From Phycisphaeraceae bacterium (lineage in GTDB: Bacteria; Planctomycetota; Phycisphaerae; Phycisphaerales; Phycisphaeraceae): 64,000 nt of DNA. The position numbers were made by a program, and so were the translations under genes. Each line of letters opens with the position of its first letter. Position 1 is the first letter of the stretch. The notes beneath the pieces were generated by a model, which worked only from the letters and a program-made list of their open reading frames with translations, made no database searches and was not told the DNA's origin. Location of the stretch: positions 1 to 64,000 of the forward strand of contig JAFIFY010000183.1 of assembly GCA_020831765.1 (NCBI GenBank), in the 5' to 3' direction. Below, in pieces: positions 54,660 through 63,243 of the stretch.

Positions 54660-55664
54660 ATGAACAGTCAACACCCGGTCCGAAAAGCCGTGATCACCGC
54701 CGCCGGCCGCGGCACGCGCCAATATCCAGCCTCCAGCGCGGTGCAGAAGGAGATGTTCCCGATCGTCGATGTCGATGGCCTGGCCAAGCCGGTGATCCAG
54801 ATCATCGGCGAGGAGGCGATCGCCGCCGGCGTCGAGGAAATCTGCATCGTCACACAACCCGGCGAAGAAGACCAGTATCGCCAGTATTTCCGCAACATGA
54901 CCGAGGAGACGCTCAAGGCCTTCGAGGGCAAGGCATGGGCCATCGAGGCCGGGCGCAAGCTCGAGGATTTCGGCAACCGGCTGCGCTTCGTCAGCCAGCC
55001 GACCCCTGAAGGCTATGGCCACGCGGTCTATCAGGCCCGCGAATTCGTGGGTGATGATCCGTTTCTGCTCATGCTCGGCGATCACATCTACATCTCAGCC
55101 AACCACAAGCCCTGCGCCACGCAATTGATCGAGCACTACGCCTTGCGCGGCTTCTCGGCCATGAGCGCGGTCCAGGCCACGCCGGGCGATCAACTGCACC
55201 TCTTTGGCACATTGCGCGGCAGGCCCGTGGATGAGAACGGCGAATTGTTTGAAGTCGAAGCGATCGTCGAGAAGCCCGATCCCGACTACGCCCGGGCGAA
55301 TCTGCGAACACCGGGGCTCGGCAACGGCCAGTACCTTTGCCACTTTGGCATGCACGTATTCCCACCGGCGATCTTCGAAGCTCTGGAACATTTCATCAAG
55401 AACGACATCCGCCAGAAAGGCGAAATCCAACTCACCACCGCACAGGAATACATGCGCGGTCACCTGATTCCCCAGCGCAAGGTGGGCGGTTACGGTGCCT
55501 GCACCATCGAAGGCAAGCGATTCGACACCGGCATTCCCTACGGGCTGATGGAAAGCCAATTGGCGCTTGCGCTGGCCGGTCGGCACCGGACGCGGATCGT
55601 CGAGGCCATCGCGCGTCTGCTCAGCGAGCAACTGCACAGTCTTTCCGCGCGGCATGAAGCGTGA
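54660..55664 (+). CDS. UTP-glucose-1-phosphate uridylyltransferase (GalU-like)
   Basis: A 334-residue nucleotidyltransferase. The signature KAVITAAGRGTRQYPASSAV (about 9-28) with KEMFPIVD (30-37), FLLMLGDHIY, the sugar-binding VEKPDPDYARANLRTPGLGN and RFDTGIPYGLMESQLALAL fit GalU. GalU normally has KxxLPIVDKP, so the pattern KEMFPIVDVDGLAKP is slightly atypical. It probably makes UDP-sugar from the sugar 1-phosphate of the GHMP kinase. The ATG follows AGGAG. It is the last gene of the operon; XylR-type regulator transcription converges on it. Confidence 0.87.
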   Translation: MNSQHPVRKAVITAAGRGTRQYPASSAVQKEMFPIVDVDGLAKPVIQIIGEEAIAAGVEEICIVTQPGEEDQYRQYFRNMTEETLKAFEGKAWAIEAGRKLEDFGNRLRFVSQPTPEGYGHAVYQAREFVGDDPFLLMLGDHIYISANHKPCATQLIEHYALRGFSAMSAVQATPGDQLHLFGTLRGRPVDENGELFEVEAIVEKPDPDYARANLRTPGLGNGQYLCHFGMHVFPPAIFEALEHFIKNDIRQKGEIQLTTAQEYMRGHLIPQRKVGGYGACTIEGKRFDTGIPYGLMESQLALALAGRHRTRIVEAIARLLSEQLHSLSARHEA

Positions 55665-55711
55665 AGGCTGGTTGGTCGGCCTTGGCCCGGCCCCCGGCTC
55701 CCGGCCCGTGC

Positions 55712-56887
55712 TCAGGCCGGAACGGATTTGCGGAAGCGGGTGCGGAATTCGCTGGGCGTGAGATTCAGCTCGCGGCGGAAGACCATGCGCAGCAGCCGGT
55801 CGGAATCGAACCCGGAGCGCGAAGCGACTTCGGGAAGCGAAAGATCCGTATCCACCAGGAGCCGCTTGGCCAGGTCCAGGCGCACGCGGCGAAGCTCCTC
55901 GGCCGGACTTCGGCCCAGCGCCTCGCGGAAACGGCGCTCCAAAGTCCGCCGGGACATGCTGAAGTTCTTGAGCAGGCCCTCGACGTTCATCCGCTCGCCG
56001 GCACGCTCATTAATCAGCGTCAGAGCGCGGCCGACATCCGGATCGACCGCCGCGCGCATCCCCGTCGAGCCCCGCGCCACCAACCCCGTGGGAGCGATCC
56101 GTGTCAACGGCGGAATCGGCTCACCGAGCGCGATGTGCTGATGCAACAGCCGCGCGGCGGTCTCACCCACCATCCGAGCCGAAGTATCGATGCTGGAGAT
56201 GGCCGGATCGGTCAACTGGCAAAGCAGGTCACCGTTGTCCACCCCCAGAATGCTGACCTCACCGGGCACGTCCAGAGAGACTTCCTGACACGCATGCACC
56301 AGACTGCGCGCCCGCATGTCGTTGCAGGCCAGAACGCCAAGCGGCTTGGGCATATCCCGCAGCCATCGACCAAACCGCTCAAGCTGCCCACTCCAGTCCG
56401 TCGGTTCGCCACCTTCAAACGCGTGGCAGGTGATCCCGGCCTCGGTCAGAACCCGCTCAAACCCAGCCCGTCGATCCCTCGAATAACCGTGATGCGCAAT
56501 GCCCAGGAAGGCCAGATGTTTGAAGCCCTGACCCAGGAAATACTGCGCGGCCATTTGCCCAACCTGATCATCATCAACCAGTACCCGGGGCAGGACATCA
56601 CAATCGTAATTGGATGAGACGTTGATCGCCGGAATCCCGTGTTTCACGACGCCATCAACCATCTCCGGCCCGAACACGCTGATCACAATCCCATCCAGCC
56701 GAAACTGGCTCAGGTCCGGCAGCGTTTCCCCCTGCATGCCGATCAACATCGGCGAGAGCGAATGCGCGCTGCAATAACGGGCTGCACCCAGGGCGACGCC
56801 TCGAAAATGATCCCACTCGGCCGGAACCGTCACACCGATGCGAATGGCTGTTCCGTTACGACGTTCCTGTTCCATGGTTCCGATCAT
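55712..56887 (-). CDS. XylR-type transcriptional regulator (LacI-like sensor, AraC-type HTH)
   Basis: A 391-residue regulator. The N-terminal periplasmic-binding-like domain (about 15-285: IRIGVTVPAEWDHFRGVALG, PLGVLACNDMRARSLVHACQ, VSILGVDNGDLLCQLTDPAI) has the fold of LacI/XylR sensors. The C-terminal AraC DNA-binding domain (about 292-391) shows FSMSRRTLERRFREALGRSP and SLPEVASRSGFDSDRLLRMV. It is typical of XylR regulators of pentose and other sugar genes. It may control the adjacent sugar operon or the operator at 48998-49036. The ATG at 56887 or 56875 is possible. Confidence 0.88.
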   Translation of the reverse strand: MIGTMEQERRNGTAIRIGVTVPAEWDHFRGVALGAARYCSAHSLSPMLIGMQGETLPDLSQFRLDGIVISVFGPEMVDGVVKHGIPAINVSSNYDCDVLPRVLVDDDQVGQMAAQYFLGQGFKHLAFLGIAHHGYSRDRRAGFERVLTEAGITCHAFEGGEPTDWSGQLERFGRWLRDMPKPLGVLACNDMRARSLVHACQEVSLDVPGEVSILGVDNGDLLCQLTDPAISSIDTSARMVGETAARLLHQHIALGEPIPPLTRIAPTGLVARGSTGMRAAVDPDVGRALTLINERAGERMNVEGLLKNFSMSRRTLERRFREALGRSPAEELRRVRLDLAKRLLVDTDLSLPEVASRSGFDSDRLLRMVFRRELNLTPSEFRTRFRKSVPA

Positions 56888-57335
56888 TTTATTTCACCCG
56901 TTTGCCCGCCGTTCACCCGGCGAAAAGTTGCTCAGGACACTGGCCGGCTGACGCTCCCGGCCGATGGCCTTGATTTATCGTTATTCTACGCAACTTACCC
57001 GGAACTTTCTTGCCAAGCCCGAACCCCTGCTCAACCGTGCCAAATAAAGATGAGGCAGGCAAGACCCATCGCGGGCAAGCCGCATTTTCGCATCCCGTTA
57101 CGGCAGATTTCACCCGCCACAGCAATTAATGCGCAAGCCTATCGAATTATTGCCAACGGCATCGCCTTGTCAAAACCAAGAAAACTCCGGAAATACCCGT
57201 CGATCGCAACGCCCGCCGTCGGGGAGACCGCAAGCGATGGACGCGGCCGACAACGCACGGCAGGCCTTCCCGGCCCGCTTGAGAACGAGCCCCCCTGTTA
57301 CGCCCGCACCCGACCCCAAGCCCGCTTCTGCAACA
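56888..57335. other. 448-bp intergenic region, no gene seen
   Basis: It lies upstream of the XylR-type gene and downstream of purA, both on the minus strand. The central part (56970-57190) is relatively A+T-rich and should contain the regulator promoter, but no clear -35/-10 pair or terminator was found. Confidence 0.45.
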
Positions 57336-58748
57336 TCACCCCGCCGCCGGAACCGGCAGCATCTGCTCACGCGCCGGCCCGACACAGACCGCCCGCACCG
57401 GAACCTCCACAAACCTGGCGATCTCCCGGACGAACCGACGCGCTGCCTCGGGCAGGTCCTCGTAGCGCCGGCAATCCGAGATCGACTCCTCGAAGCCGGG
57501 AAACTCCGCGTAGCCCGGCTCGACCCGCCATAAGTCATCGGCGCTGTAAGGAAACTCGGTCAGCACCTTGCCCGCCAGGCGGTATTCCGTGGCCGCGCGG
57601 ATCGTCTTCAGGCCCGAGAGCACCGCAAGACCCGTGCAGACCAGCCCGGTACAGCCATTGAGCTGCGCGGCGTAACGAACCGCCATCAGATCCAGCCAGC
57701 CGATGCGCCGCGGACGACCCGTCGTCGTGCCGAACTCGTTGCCCACCTTACGCAGATGATTGGCCGTCTCATCGTCGAACTGCGTGGCACTGGGACCGCC
57801 GCCCACCCGCGAGGTGTAGCACTTGACCACACCCAGCACATCGCTCACCGAACCACCGGGAACCCCCGCCCCCGCGTGGATGCCAAGCGCTGTGGTATTG
57901 CTCGATGTCACAAACGGAAACGTACCGTGATCCACATCCAGCAGCGCTGCGTTGGCCCCTTCAAAGAGCACCCGTCTGCCTTCGCGCATGGCTTGGCGCA
58001 GTAGCGCTGATGTATCGCATAGGTGCGGCGCAAGCCGCCGAGCCTGTCCGAGGAGCGTTTCATGAAGTTGCCTTGGCTCGAACGGCTCAAACGGCTCATC
58101 AAGATGCGCCGCCAGCGCCGCCAGCATCACGTTCTTGACACTCGCCGCGCCTTGAAGCTGACGGAGGAGCAAATCAGGATGGAGCAGATCGCCCATGCGC
58201 ACGGCGGTGCTTCGCTGCGCCTTATCGGCGTAACACGGCCCGATGCCACGACCGGTCGTGCCGATCGTGTCCTGCTCGCCCCGGCTCTTGTGCAACGCCA
58301 GCTCCATCAATCGGTCCTGCGTCTTGTGCCAGGGCAGAACCACGTGCGCCCGCGTGCTGATCTTGAGGTTCTCCCCCACCGCCACGCCACGCGATACCAG
58401 CCCATCGATCTCCGCCAGGATGCCCTCGGGATCGACCACCACGCCGTTGCCGATGACGTTGATCGCCGACGGATTGAGAATGCCCGAGGGGATCAGGTGC
58501 AGGGCGAACTTCTGATCTCCGATTCGAACCGAATGCCCCGCATTGTTCCCCCCGTTGAATCGCGTGACATAGTCGAAGCGGTCGGTGATCGCATCAACGA
58601 TCTGACCCTTGCCTTCATCGCCGAACTGCAACCCCACGACACAGGCATTCCGCCCGGAGGGAACCAGACGCTCCCAGGCACCGGCGCCACGCTCACGGGG
58701 CGCATCGCCGGGCCGCGACGAATCAGCGACATCGGGAACCATGGACAT
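57336..58748 (-). CDS. purA: Adenylosuccinate synthetase
   Basis: A 470-residue enzyme of AMP synthesis that joins IMP and aspartate using GTP. The P-loop appears as VVGLQFGDEGKGQIVD (about 37-52), with Phe and Gln where most enzymes have Trp and Lys (QWGDEGKGK). FNGGNNAGHSVR, GTTGRGIGPCYADKAQRSTA, ALLDVDHGTFPFVTSSNTTA, KVGNEFGTTTGRPRRIGW and LSGLKTIRAATEYRL follow the family. The N-terminus is about 32 residues longer than usual, so a start nearer the P-loop is possible. Confidence 0.94.
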   Translation of the reverse strand: MSMVPDVADSSRPGDAPRERGAGAWERLVPSGRNACVVGLQFGDEGKGQIVDAITDRFDYVTRFNGGNNAGHSVRIGDQKFALHLIPSGILNPSAINVIGNGVVVDPEGILAEIDGLVSRGVAVGENLKISTRAHVVLPWHKTQDRLMELALHKSRGEQDTIGTTGRGIGPCYADKAQRSTAVRMGDLLHPDLLLRQLQGAASVKNVMLAALAAHLDEPFEPFEPRQLHETLLGQARRLAPHLCDTSALLRQAMREGRRVLFEGANAALLDVDHGTFPFVTSSNTTALGIHAGAGVPGGSVSDVLGVVKCYTSRVGGGPSATQFDDETANHLRKVGNEFGTTTGRPRRIGWLDLMAVRYAAQLNGCTGLVCTGLAVLSGLKTIRAATEYRLAGKVLTEFPYSADDLWRVEPGYAEFPGFEESISDCRRYEDLPEAARRFVREIARFVEVPVRAVCVGPAREQMLPVPAAG

Positions 58749-58973
58749 CAGATATCAATCCTCCACAACACCGGCCACAAGCCGGATACCGGATACGTTC
58801 AATCACGCCTCAAAACCCCCGCCGCCGCCGGCCAGATGCACTGGCCGGTCAACGCGGAGCAGGAACTCAGCCAAACCCAACAGTCTAGCAGGTTCCCAGG
58901 AGGTGGCCCCCGGGTTTGGACAGCCGGTCGGTCGGCCTCGCCGGATCATCGCGTCCCGGCGGGACTGGATTCA

Positions 58974-58995
58974 GTATCATATCGTGATATCATAC
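58974..58995 (+). promoter_or_regulatory. Operator-like palindrome and promoter of hicAB
   Basis: The arms GTAT/ATAC and ATATC/GATAT surround a GT centre just before the hicA ATG, with ATCATA repeated directly. TATCAT could serve as a -10 box. This is the expected location for HicB autoregulation. Confidence 0.55.
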
Positions 58996-58999
58996 TTCC

Positions 59000-59251
59000 A
59001 TGGGCAAGCATGATCGGACGCTCAAGGCCATCTTCGCCGATCCGGTACGGTCGGGCATTCGATGGTCGGACATCCAGGCCATGCTCGTCGCACGCGGCGC
59101 GGCGATCAGCGAGGGCAGCGGCTCGCGCATCCGCATCGCGTTAAATGGGGTGCGAGCGGTATTTCACCGCCCGCATCCGAAGAAGGAAACGGACAAGGGC
59201 GCCATCAAATCCATGCGGCGTTTTCTGACCGAAGCGGGAGTCGTGCCATGA
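59000..59251 (+). CDS. hicA: HicA-type toxin (mRNA interferase)
   Basis: An 83-residue HicA family protein. The double-stranded RNA-binding-like core shows GSGSRIRIALNGVRAVFHRP (about 40-59) and HPKKETDKGAIKSMRRFLTE (about 60-79); the active His is probably His57 in VFHRPHP. It would cleave mRNA when free of antitoxin. Its ATG is 5 bases after the operator palindrome. Its stop overlaps the hicB start (ATGATG), the usual toxin-first order of HicAB. Confidence 0.88.
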   Translation: MGKHDRTLKAIFADPVRSGIRWSDIQAMLVARGAAISEGSGSRIRIALNGVRAVFHRPHPKKETDKGAIKSMRRFLTEAGVVP

Positions 59252-59667
59252 TGGAACACAAGGGCTATCTCGGCAAGGTTGAATTCGATGCGGAAGCGGG
59301 CATCCTTCACGGCGAGGTGGTCGGCATCCGTGATGTGGTGACCTTTCAGGGCGAATCGGTGGAGGAAGTCGAAGAGGCGTTCCGCCAATCCATTGACGAT
59401 TATCTTGCGTTCTGCAAAGAGCGCGGCGAGGAACCCGACAAGCCATGCTCGGGCAGGTTCGTCGTACGGATCGATTCGGAACTGCACCGCAAGTTGAACC
59501 TGGCCGCGACCGCCGCGGGCGAAAGCCTGAACAGTTGGGTGTCACAACGCTTGGCTGAAGCGGTCGCCGACCGATTTCCGATTCGCAAGGTATCCCGGTC
59601 ATCGCGCCCGCCAAAGAAAGCGGCCATGGCAAGATCAAATCAATCCAAGGCGCGATCATCGCGGTAA
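59248..59667 (+). CDS. hicB: HicB-type antitoxin
   Basis: A 139-residue antitoxin. The HicB fold spans about 1-60 (YLGKVEFDAEAGILHGEVVG, VEEVEEAFRQSIDDYLAFCK). A C-terminal ribbon-helix-helix-like domain (SGRFVVRIDSELHRKLNLAA, ESLNSWVSQRLAEAV, about 72-110) provides DNA binding. The final 25 residues are basic. It neutralises HicA and represses hicAB. It is coupled to hicA by overlap. Confidence 0.88.
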   Translation: MMEHKGYLGKVEFDAEAGILHGEVVGIRDVVTFQGESVEEVEEAFRQSIDDYLAFCKERGEEPDKPCSGRFVVRIDSELHRKLNLAATAAGESLNSWVSQRLAEAVADRFPIRKVSRSSRPPKKAAMARSNQSKARSSR

Positions 59668-59911
59668 CCGGAAAGGCAACATCTGAAACCGCCGCCCGCC
59701 GATTCTGGAGCCCCCGCGACCGCACTACCGCGACGAGTGGACAGTGGCATGATTCGGATGGGAAACGGGCAGTGAGTCGGAGATGGCGCACCAGACCCCG
59801 GGGCAGGATGCGGGCGATCTCCCGCAATGCCGGGGTGTTCCCAGCAGTTCGTCAGGCTGACCTGCCTGAAAACCATTTACCAGCCCGTCTGAAAGTCTGT
59901 TGCTCCCGCCG

Positions 59912-60328
59912 TCACGACTCCATGGCCGCGAGAAACTCTTCCGGCGTCAGTACCGGCAGGTCCGCTTGGCGGTAGTGCTTCAGGTCGCGGGTGATGATGC
60001 AGTCCGCCTGGCCATGAATGGCGCTCTGGTATCGGATGGCGTCCTCAAAGTCGCGCACCGGCGAATCGAGGGCTTGGCGGATCGTCTTCTCATCCATGCC
60101 GACCACATCAAAGACATCGAGGACCATGCGCAGCCCGCGTTGAGCGGCTCGCGCATCGGAAACACGGCGAAGCAGGTAGTAGAGCGTGCTGAACGTGTCC
60201 GCGGAGACCAGGGCGCGAATCTGTCTGCGCTCCGCCGACGTCCATATCCGCGACGAGCTGACATGATGCGGTTCACGTTGGCTTAGCACATCCAACAGGA
60301 CATTCACGTCCACCAGGGGCTGGCGCAT
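59912..60328 (-). CDS. PIN-domain toxin (VapC-like)
   Basis: A 138-residue PIN ribonuclease. Acidic active-site residues appear in LVDVNVLLDVLSQRE (Asp7, Asp12), SPVRDFEDAIRYQSAI (about 89-104) and ADCIITRDLKHY (about 108-119). It would cut RNA and be held inactive by the preceding gene. Its start overlaps the stop of the antitoxin (TAATG). No other toxin of this family is in the window. Confidence 0.87.
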   Translation of the reverse strand: MRQPLVDVNVLLDVLSQREPHHVSSSRIWTSAERRQIRALVSADTFSTLYYLLRRVSDARAAQRGLRMVLDVFDVVGMDEKTIRQALDSPVRDFEDAIRYQSAIHGQADCIITRDLKHYRQADLPVLTPEEFLAAMES

Positions 60329-60582
60329 TATCGCTTGTACCTCTCAATGATGGCCTCTTCGATCAGTTCCCGGTACGACTTATCAGGCGGCAGCTTGACC
60401 AGGCCCATCGCCTTGCGGGTAATCGGTCCGAGGCGATCACGGGGGGCAGGCCCCTGGTCGGCGGATGCCATGTTCTCCACGAACTGGCTGAACATGGCCG
60501 AAACGCTGGTGCCGCGCTCTTTGGCCAACTGCTTGGCCTTCTCGATCACATCCTTATCGGCGCTGAGCGTGAGCTTGGGCAT
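60328..60582 (-). CDS. Antitoxin partner of the PIN toxin
   Basis: An 84-residue protein. The N-terminal 35 residues have the ribbon-helix-helix pattern of DUF6364-like antitoxins (PKLTLSADKDVIEKAKQLAK, ERGTSVSAMFSQFVENM). The C-terminus (DKSYRELIEEAIIERYKR) is the toxin-binding tail. The ATG at 60582 follows TAGGAG; a longer start at 60612 is unlikely because the promoter -10 box lies there. It is co-transcribed with the toxin. Confidence 0.85.
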   Translation of the reverse strand: MPKLTLSADKDVIEKAKQLAKERGTSVSAMFSQFVENMASADQGPAPRDRLGPITRKAMGLVKLPPDKSYRELIEEAIIERYKR

Positions 60583-60960
60583 GGCATGGCTCCTACACGT
60601 ACTGATTGCCAACCATTATACGTATCGGATGACCGCCCGGCAAACTTTCCCCGGTCGAAGTGTCGAGGTGAGGGCATGACCGCGGCCGCCGCGCAGGAGC
60701 GCGCCCCGCCGTGATTCGGCGCGATATCTCGCGCAACTTCATCATCCAAATGGAAGCGTCCACCGGGCTGCTGGCCATCGAGCCGCCGTTTGCGGGCTGG
60801 CGCGGCGAAAACGCCAATCGTTCGCCCCGAGTTCCAGCGCTGCGCCATCGGGCCCTGCTGATCGCGCGTTACAGGTTCGTCGCCGTGGCGTGATCGGCCC
60901 GGCGAGTCGGGCTTGCGGTTTGAACCCGCCACTTTCGAACCGCAAGCGTCATGCCGGGCT
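60583..60960. other. 378-bp region upstream of the VapBC-like operon
   Basis: Besides the promoter at 60615-60643, it contains no gene with a ribosome site. The left end holds the antitoxin leader. Nothing else was recognised. Confidence 0.5.
60615..60643 (-). promoter_or_regulatory. Sigma70 promoter of the VapBC-like operon
   Basis: On the minus strand a perfect TATAAT (60615-60620) follows TTGCCG (60638-60643) after 17 bases. It is 33 bases before the antitoxin ATG. GTACGT and ATACGTAT nearby are small palindromes that may be operators. Confidence 0.75.
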
Positions 60961-62973
60961 TCAATCGCGAAGGTCCAGCCAGGCGACTTCCTTTGGCGTC
61001 AGTTCCACGGTGAGGCCGCGGAAACTGCTTCGTGTTTCCTCGATTGTCCGTGGGCCGATCAAGGGGAAGGTCGGGAACGGCTGCGAGAGGACATAGGCCA
61101 GGGCGATGTGAATGGCATCACAGCCCTTCTTCGCGGCCAGTTCAACAGCGCGCTGGCGTCGCTTGAAGTTGTCATCGCTGTACCAGCAGCGGACGAGGCT
61201 GGCATCTTCGCGCTTATCCGGGCCGGCGCGGTCGGTGAAGAAGCCGCGCGCCTGGCTGGACCAGGGCATCAGCGGCAGTTTGTTTTTCTCGAACCACTGA
61301 CGCTGATCATCATCCGAGGCGGCGACACAGCCCGCCCAGACCGGCTGCACCATTCGGGCGAGGCTGAAGTTGTTGCTGGCCGCGGTCATGGGGCGAAGGC
61401 CCTTGCTCGCGGCGTACTGGTTGGCCTCTTCGATTCGCTTGACCGACCAGTTCGAGCCGCCAAAGGCGCGGATTCGCCCGGCCGCATGATGGGCGTTGAG
61501 CACATCCATGAACTCGCCGACGGGGATCGCTTCGTTATCCCGATGCATCATGTAGATGTCCAGGTGTTCCAACCCCAACCGCTCCAGCGAAGTCATGAGC
61601 TGCGAGGTCAGGCTGTCCGGATCGCAGTGCGGCGTATGGGCACCCTTGCCCAGGACGACGATCTGATCACGGATGCCGCGATTGGCGATCCACTGTCCGA
61701 GCACCTTTTCGCACAGGCCGCCACGATAGACGAACGCGGTGTCAAAGGCGTTGCCGCCGCGCTCGAAGTAGTCATCGAACATGGCCGTCGCGTGGCTGAT
61801 CTCGGTCTGGTTATCCACACCCATGACCAGTCGCGCCACCTCTTTCTCCAGGCCATCGATCCGGCCGTACGGCATGGCCGCATCCTTCCGTCGCGCCAGA
61901 GGTCGGCCGGTCAACGTCTCGGTCAGGTTTTCGGGCTTCTCGGCTTCGTAGATCACGCCGATCTTCTGACGCCATTGGTCCAGGGTCATCGCATTGCCCA
62001 GCGAATCATCAAGGCTCATGGCCGGTGCGGGCGCTTCGGTTTTGCCGGCCAGGATGGCCTGGGCGACCAGATCGGCCTCGTAGGTGAATGCCGGTACCTG
62101 GGTTTCGGTCGTGACCGTCTCGGTCTCCTGGCCGCGCCGGTGAATCTCGATCGTCGTGGTATCGCCAGCGTCGCGCCCGTGAACCCAGGGCTTGGCGATC
62201 ACCAGCGAACCGGTCGAGCCGAAGATGCGCAAGGCGCTGTCCAGTTGACACTGCACGCCCGTGGCGACCTGGGCGACGATTCCGTTTTCGAACCGGAGCG
62301 CTGCGGCCGCCCAGCCATCGACGCCCGTCTCGGTGAGCTTGCCTTCAGCGCTGACCGAAACCGGATCGGCGAATGGTCGGCCCATCGCCGCGCCGGCGAT
62401 CAGCCGCGCGTAGGAGACCGGGTAACAGCCGACATCGAGGATGCCGCCACCACCCAATGCATTGGCGAACAGGCGGCTTTCGGGATTGAATCCGGCGTTG
62501 AAGCCGAAGGAGCCCTGGATCATGCGTACTTCACCGATCGCTCCCTTCTGGATCAGTTCAACCACCTTGGCCGTTTGCGGATGGCAGCGGTACATGAAGC
62601 CTTCCATGAGGAAGACCTTGCGCTCCCGCGCCTTGTTGACCATGGCCATGACCTGGGCATGGTTGAGCGCCAGGGGCTTCTCGCAGAGGACGTGCTTGCC
62701 CGCTTCGATGGCCAGGATGGTCCAGCGCGCGTGCAGCGGATGGGGTGTGGCGATGTAGACCGCATCCACGGCATCGGAAGCCAGAAGCTCCTCGTAGCTT
62801 CCCAGCGCCTCGACATCGCCCTGGCCGAACTTCTCCGCGAACTGACGGGCCTTCTCGACATCGCGGCTGGCCACGGCCGCCAGCGTGCCGTGCTCGCTCC
62901 TGGCGACCGCCTTGGCGAAAGTGGATGCGATCTGACCGGTGCTCAAAATGCCCCAACGAATCTTGGATTTCAT
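60961..62973 (-). CDS. Fused Gfo/Idh/MocA oxidoreductase and aldo/keto reductase
   Basis: A 670-residue two-domain oxidoreductase. Residues 1-340 are a Gfo/Idh/MocA enzyme: nucleotide site WGILSTGQIASTFA, AVYIATPHPLHARWTILAIE, catalytic region HVLCEKPLALN (Lys of EKP) and GGGGILDVGCYPVSYARLIA. Residues about 366-670 are an aldo/keto reductase: AFDTAFVYRGG (Asp, Tyr), VVLGKGAH (Lys), IYMMHRDN (His) and PLIGPRTIEE. The two activities may act in series on one sugar. The ATG at 62973 starts the first domain; no good ribosome site is seen. An internal ATG near 61875 could start the second domain alone. Confidence 0.88.
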   Translation of the reverse strand: MKSKIRWGILSTGQIASTFAKAVARSEHGTLAAVASRDVEKARQFAEKFGQGDVEALGSYEELLASDAVDAVYIATPHPLHARWTILAIEAGKHVLCEKPLALNHAQVMAMVNKARERKVFLMEGFMYRCHPQTAKVVELIQKGAIGEVRMIQGSFGFNAGFNPESRLFANALGGGGILDVGCYPVSYARLIAGAAMGRPFADPVSVSAEGKLTETGVDGWAAAALRFENGIVAQVATGVQCQLDSALRIFGSTGSLVIAKPWVHGRDAGDTTTIEIHRRGQETETVTTETQVPAFTYEADLVAQAILAGKTEAPAPAMSLDDSLGNAMTLDQWRQKIGVIYEAEKPENLTETLTGRPLARRKDAAMPYGRIDGLEKEVARLVMGVDNQTEISHATAMFDDYFERGGNAFDTAFVYRGGLCEKVLGQWIANRGIRDQIVVLGKGAHTPHCDPDSLTSQLMTSLERLGLEHLDIYMMHRDNEAIPVGEFMDVLNAHHAAGRIRAFGGSNWSVKRIEEANQYAASKGLRPMTAASNNFSLARMVQPVWAGCVAASDDDQRQWFEKNKLPLMPWSSQARGFFTDRAGPDKREDASLVRCWYSDDNFKRRQRAVELAAKKGCDAIHIALAYVLSQPFPTFPLIGPRTIEETRSSFRGLTVELTPKEVAWLDLRD

Positions 62974-63243
62974 ACAGGTGTCTCGATTCAAGGTATCGCC
63001 CGTCACCCAATCGTGACGGGCTTGAACGTTATCTGGTGTTGGTTCCGAGTCCCGCCGGGATGTCCGTACGACGGACAACTTCGTTATACCCGAAGCCCGA
63101 AAAACCGCAACACGGCTTGGGGTACCCAGAAATTGATGCGCGGCCGATCGGGTTCAGCCTACCGCGATCGCTTACGGCTTCAGGCCAGCGCCACCGGGCT
63201 TTGCGTTCGGCTTGCCGATACCATGTTGCCCAAGGGAGCGACG

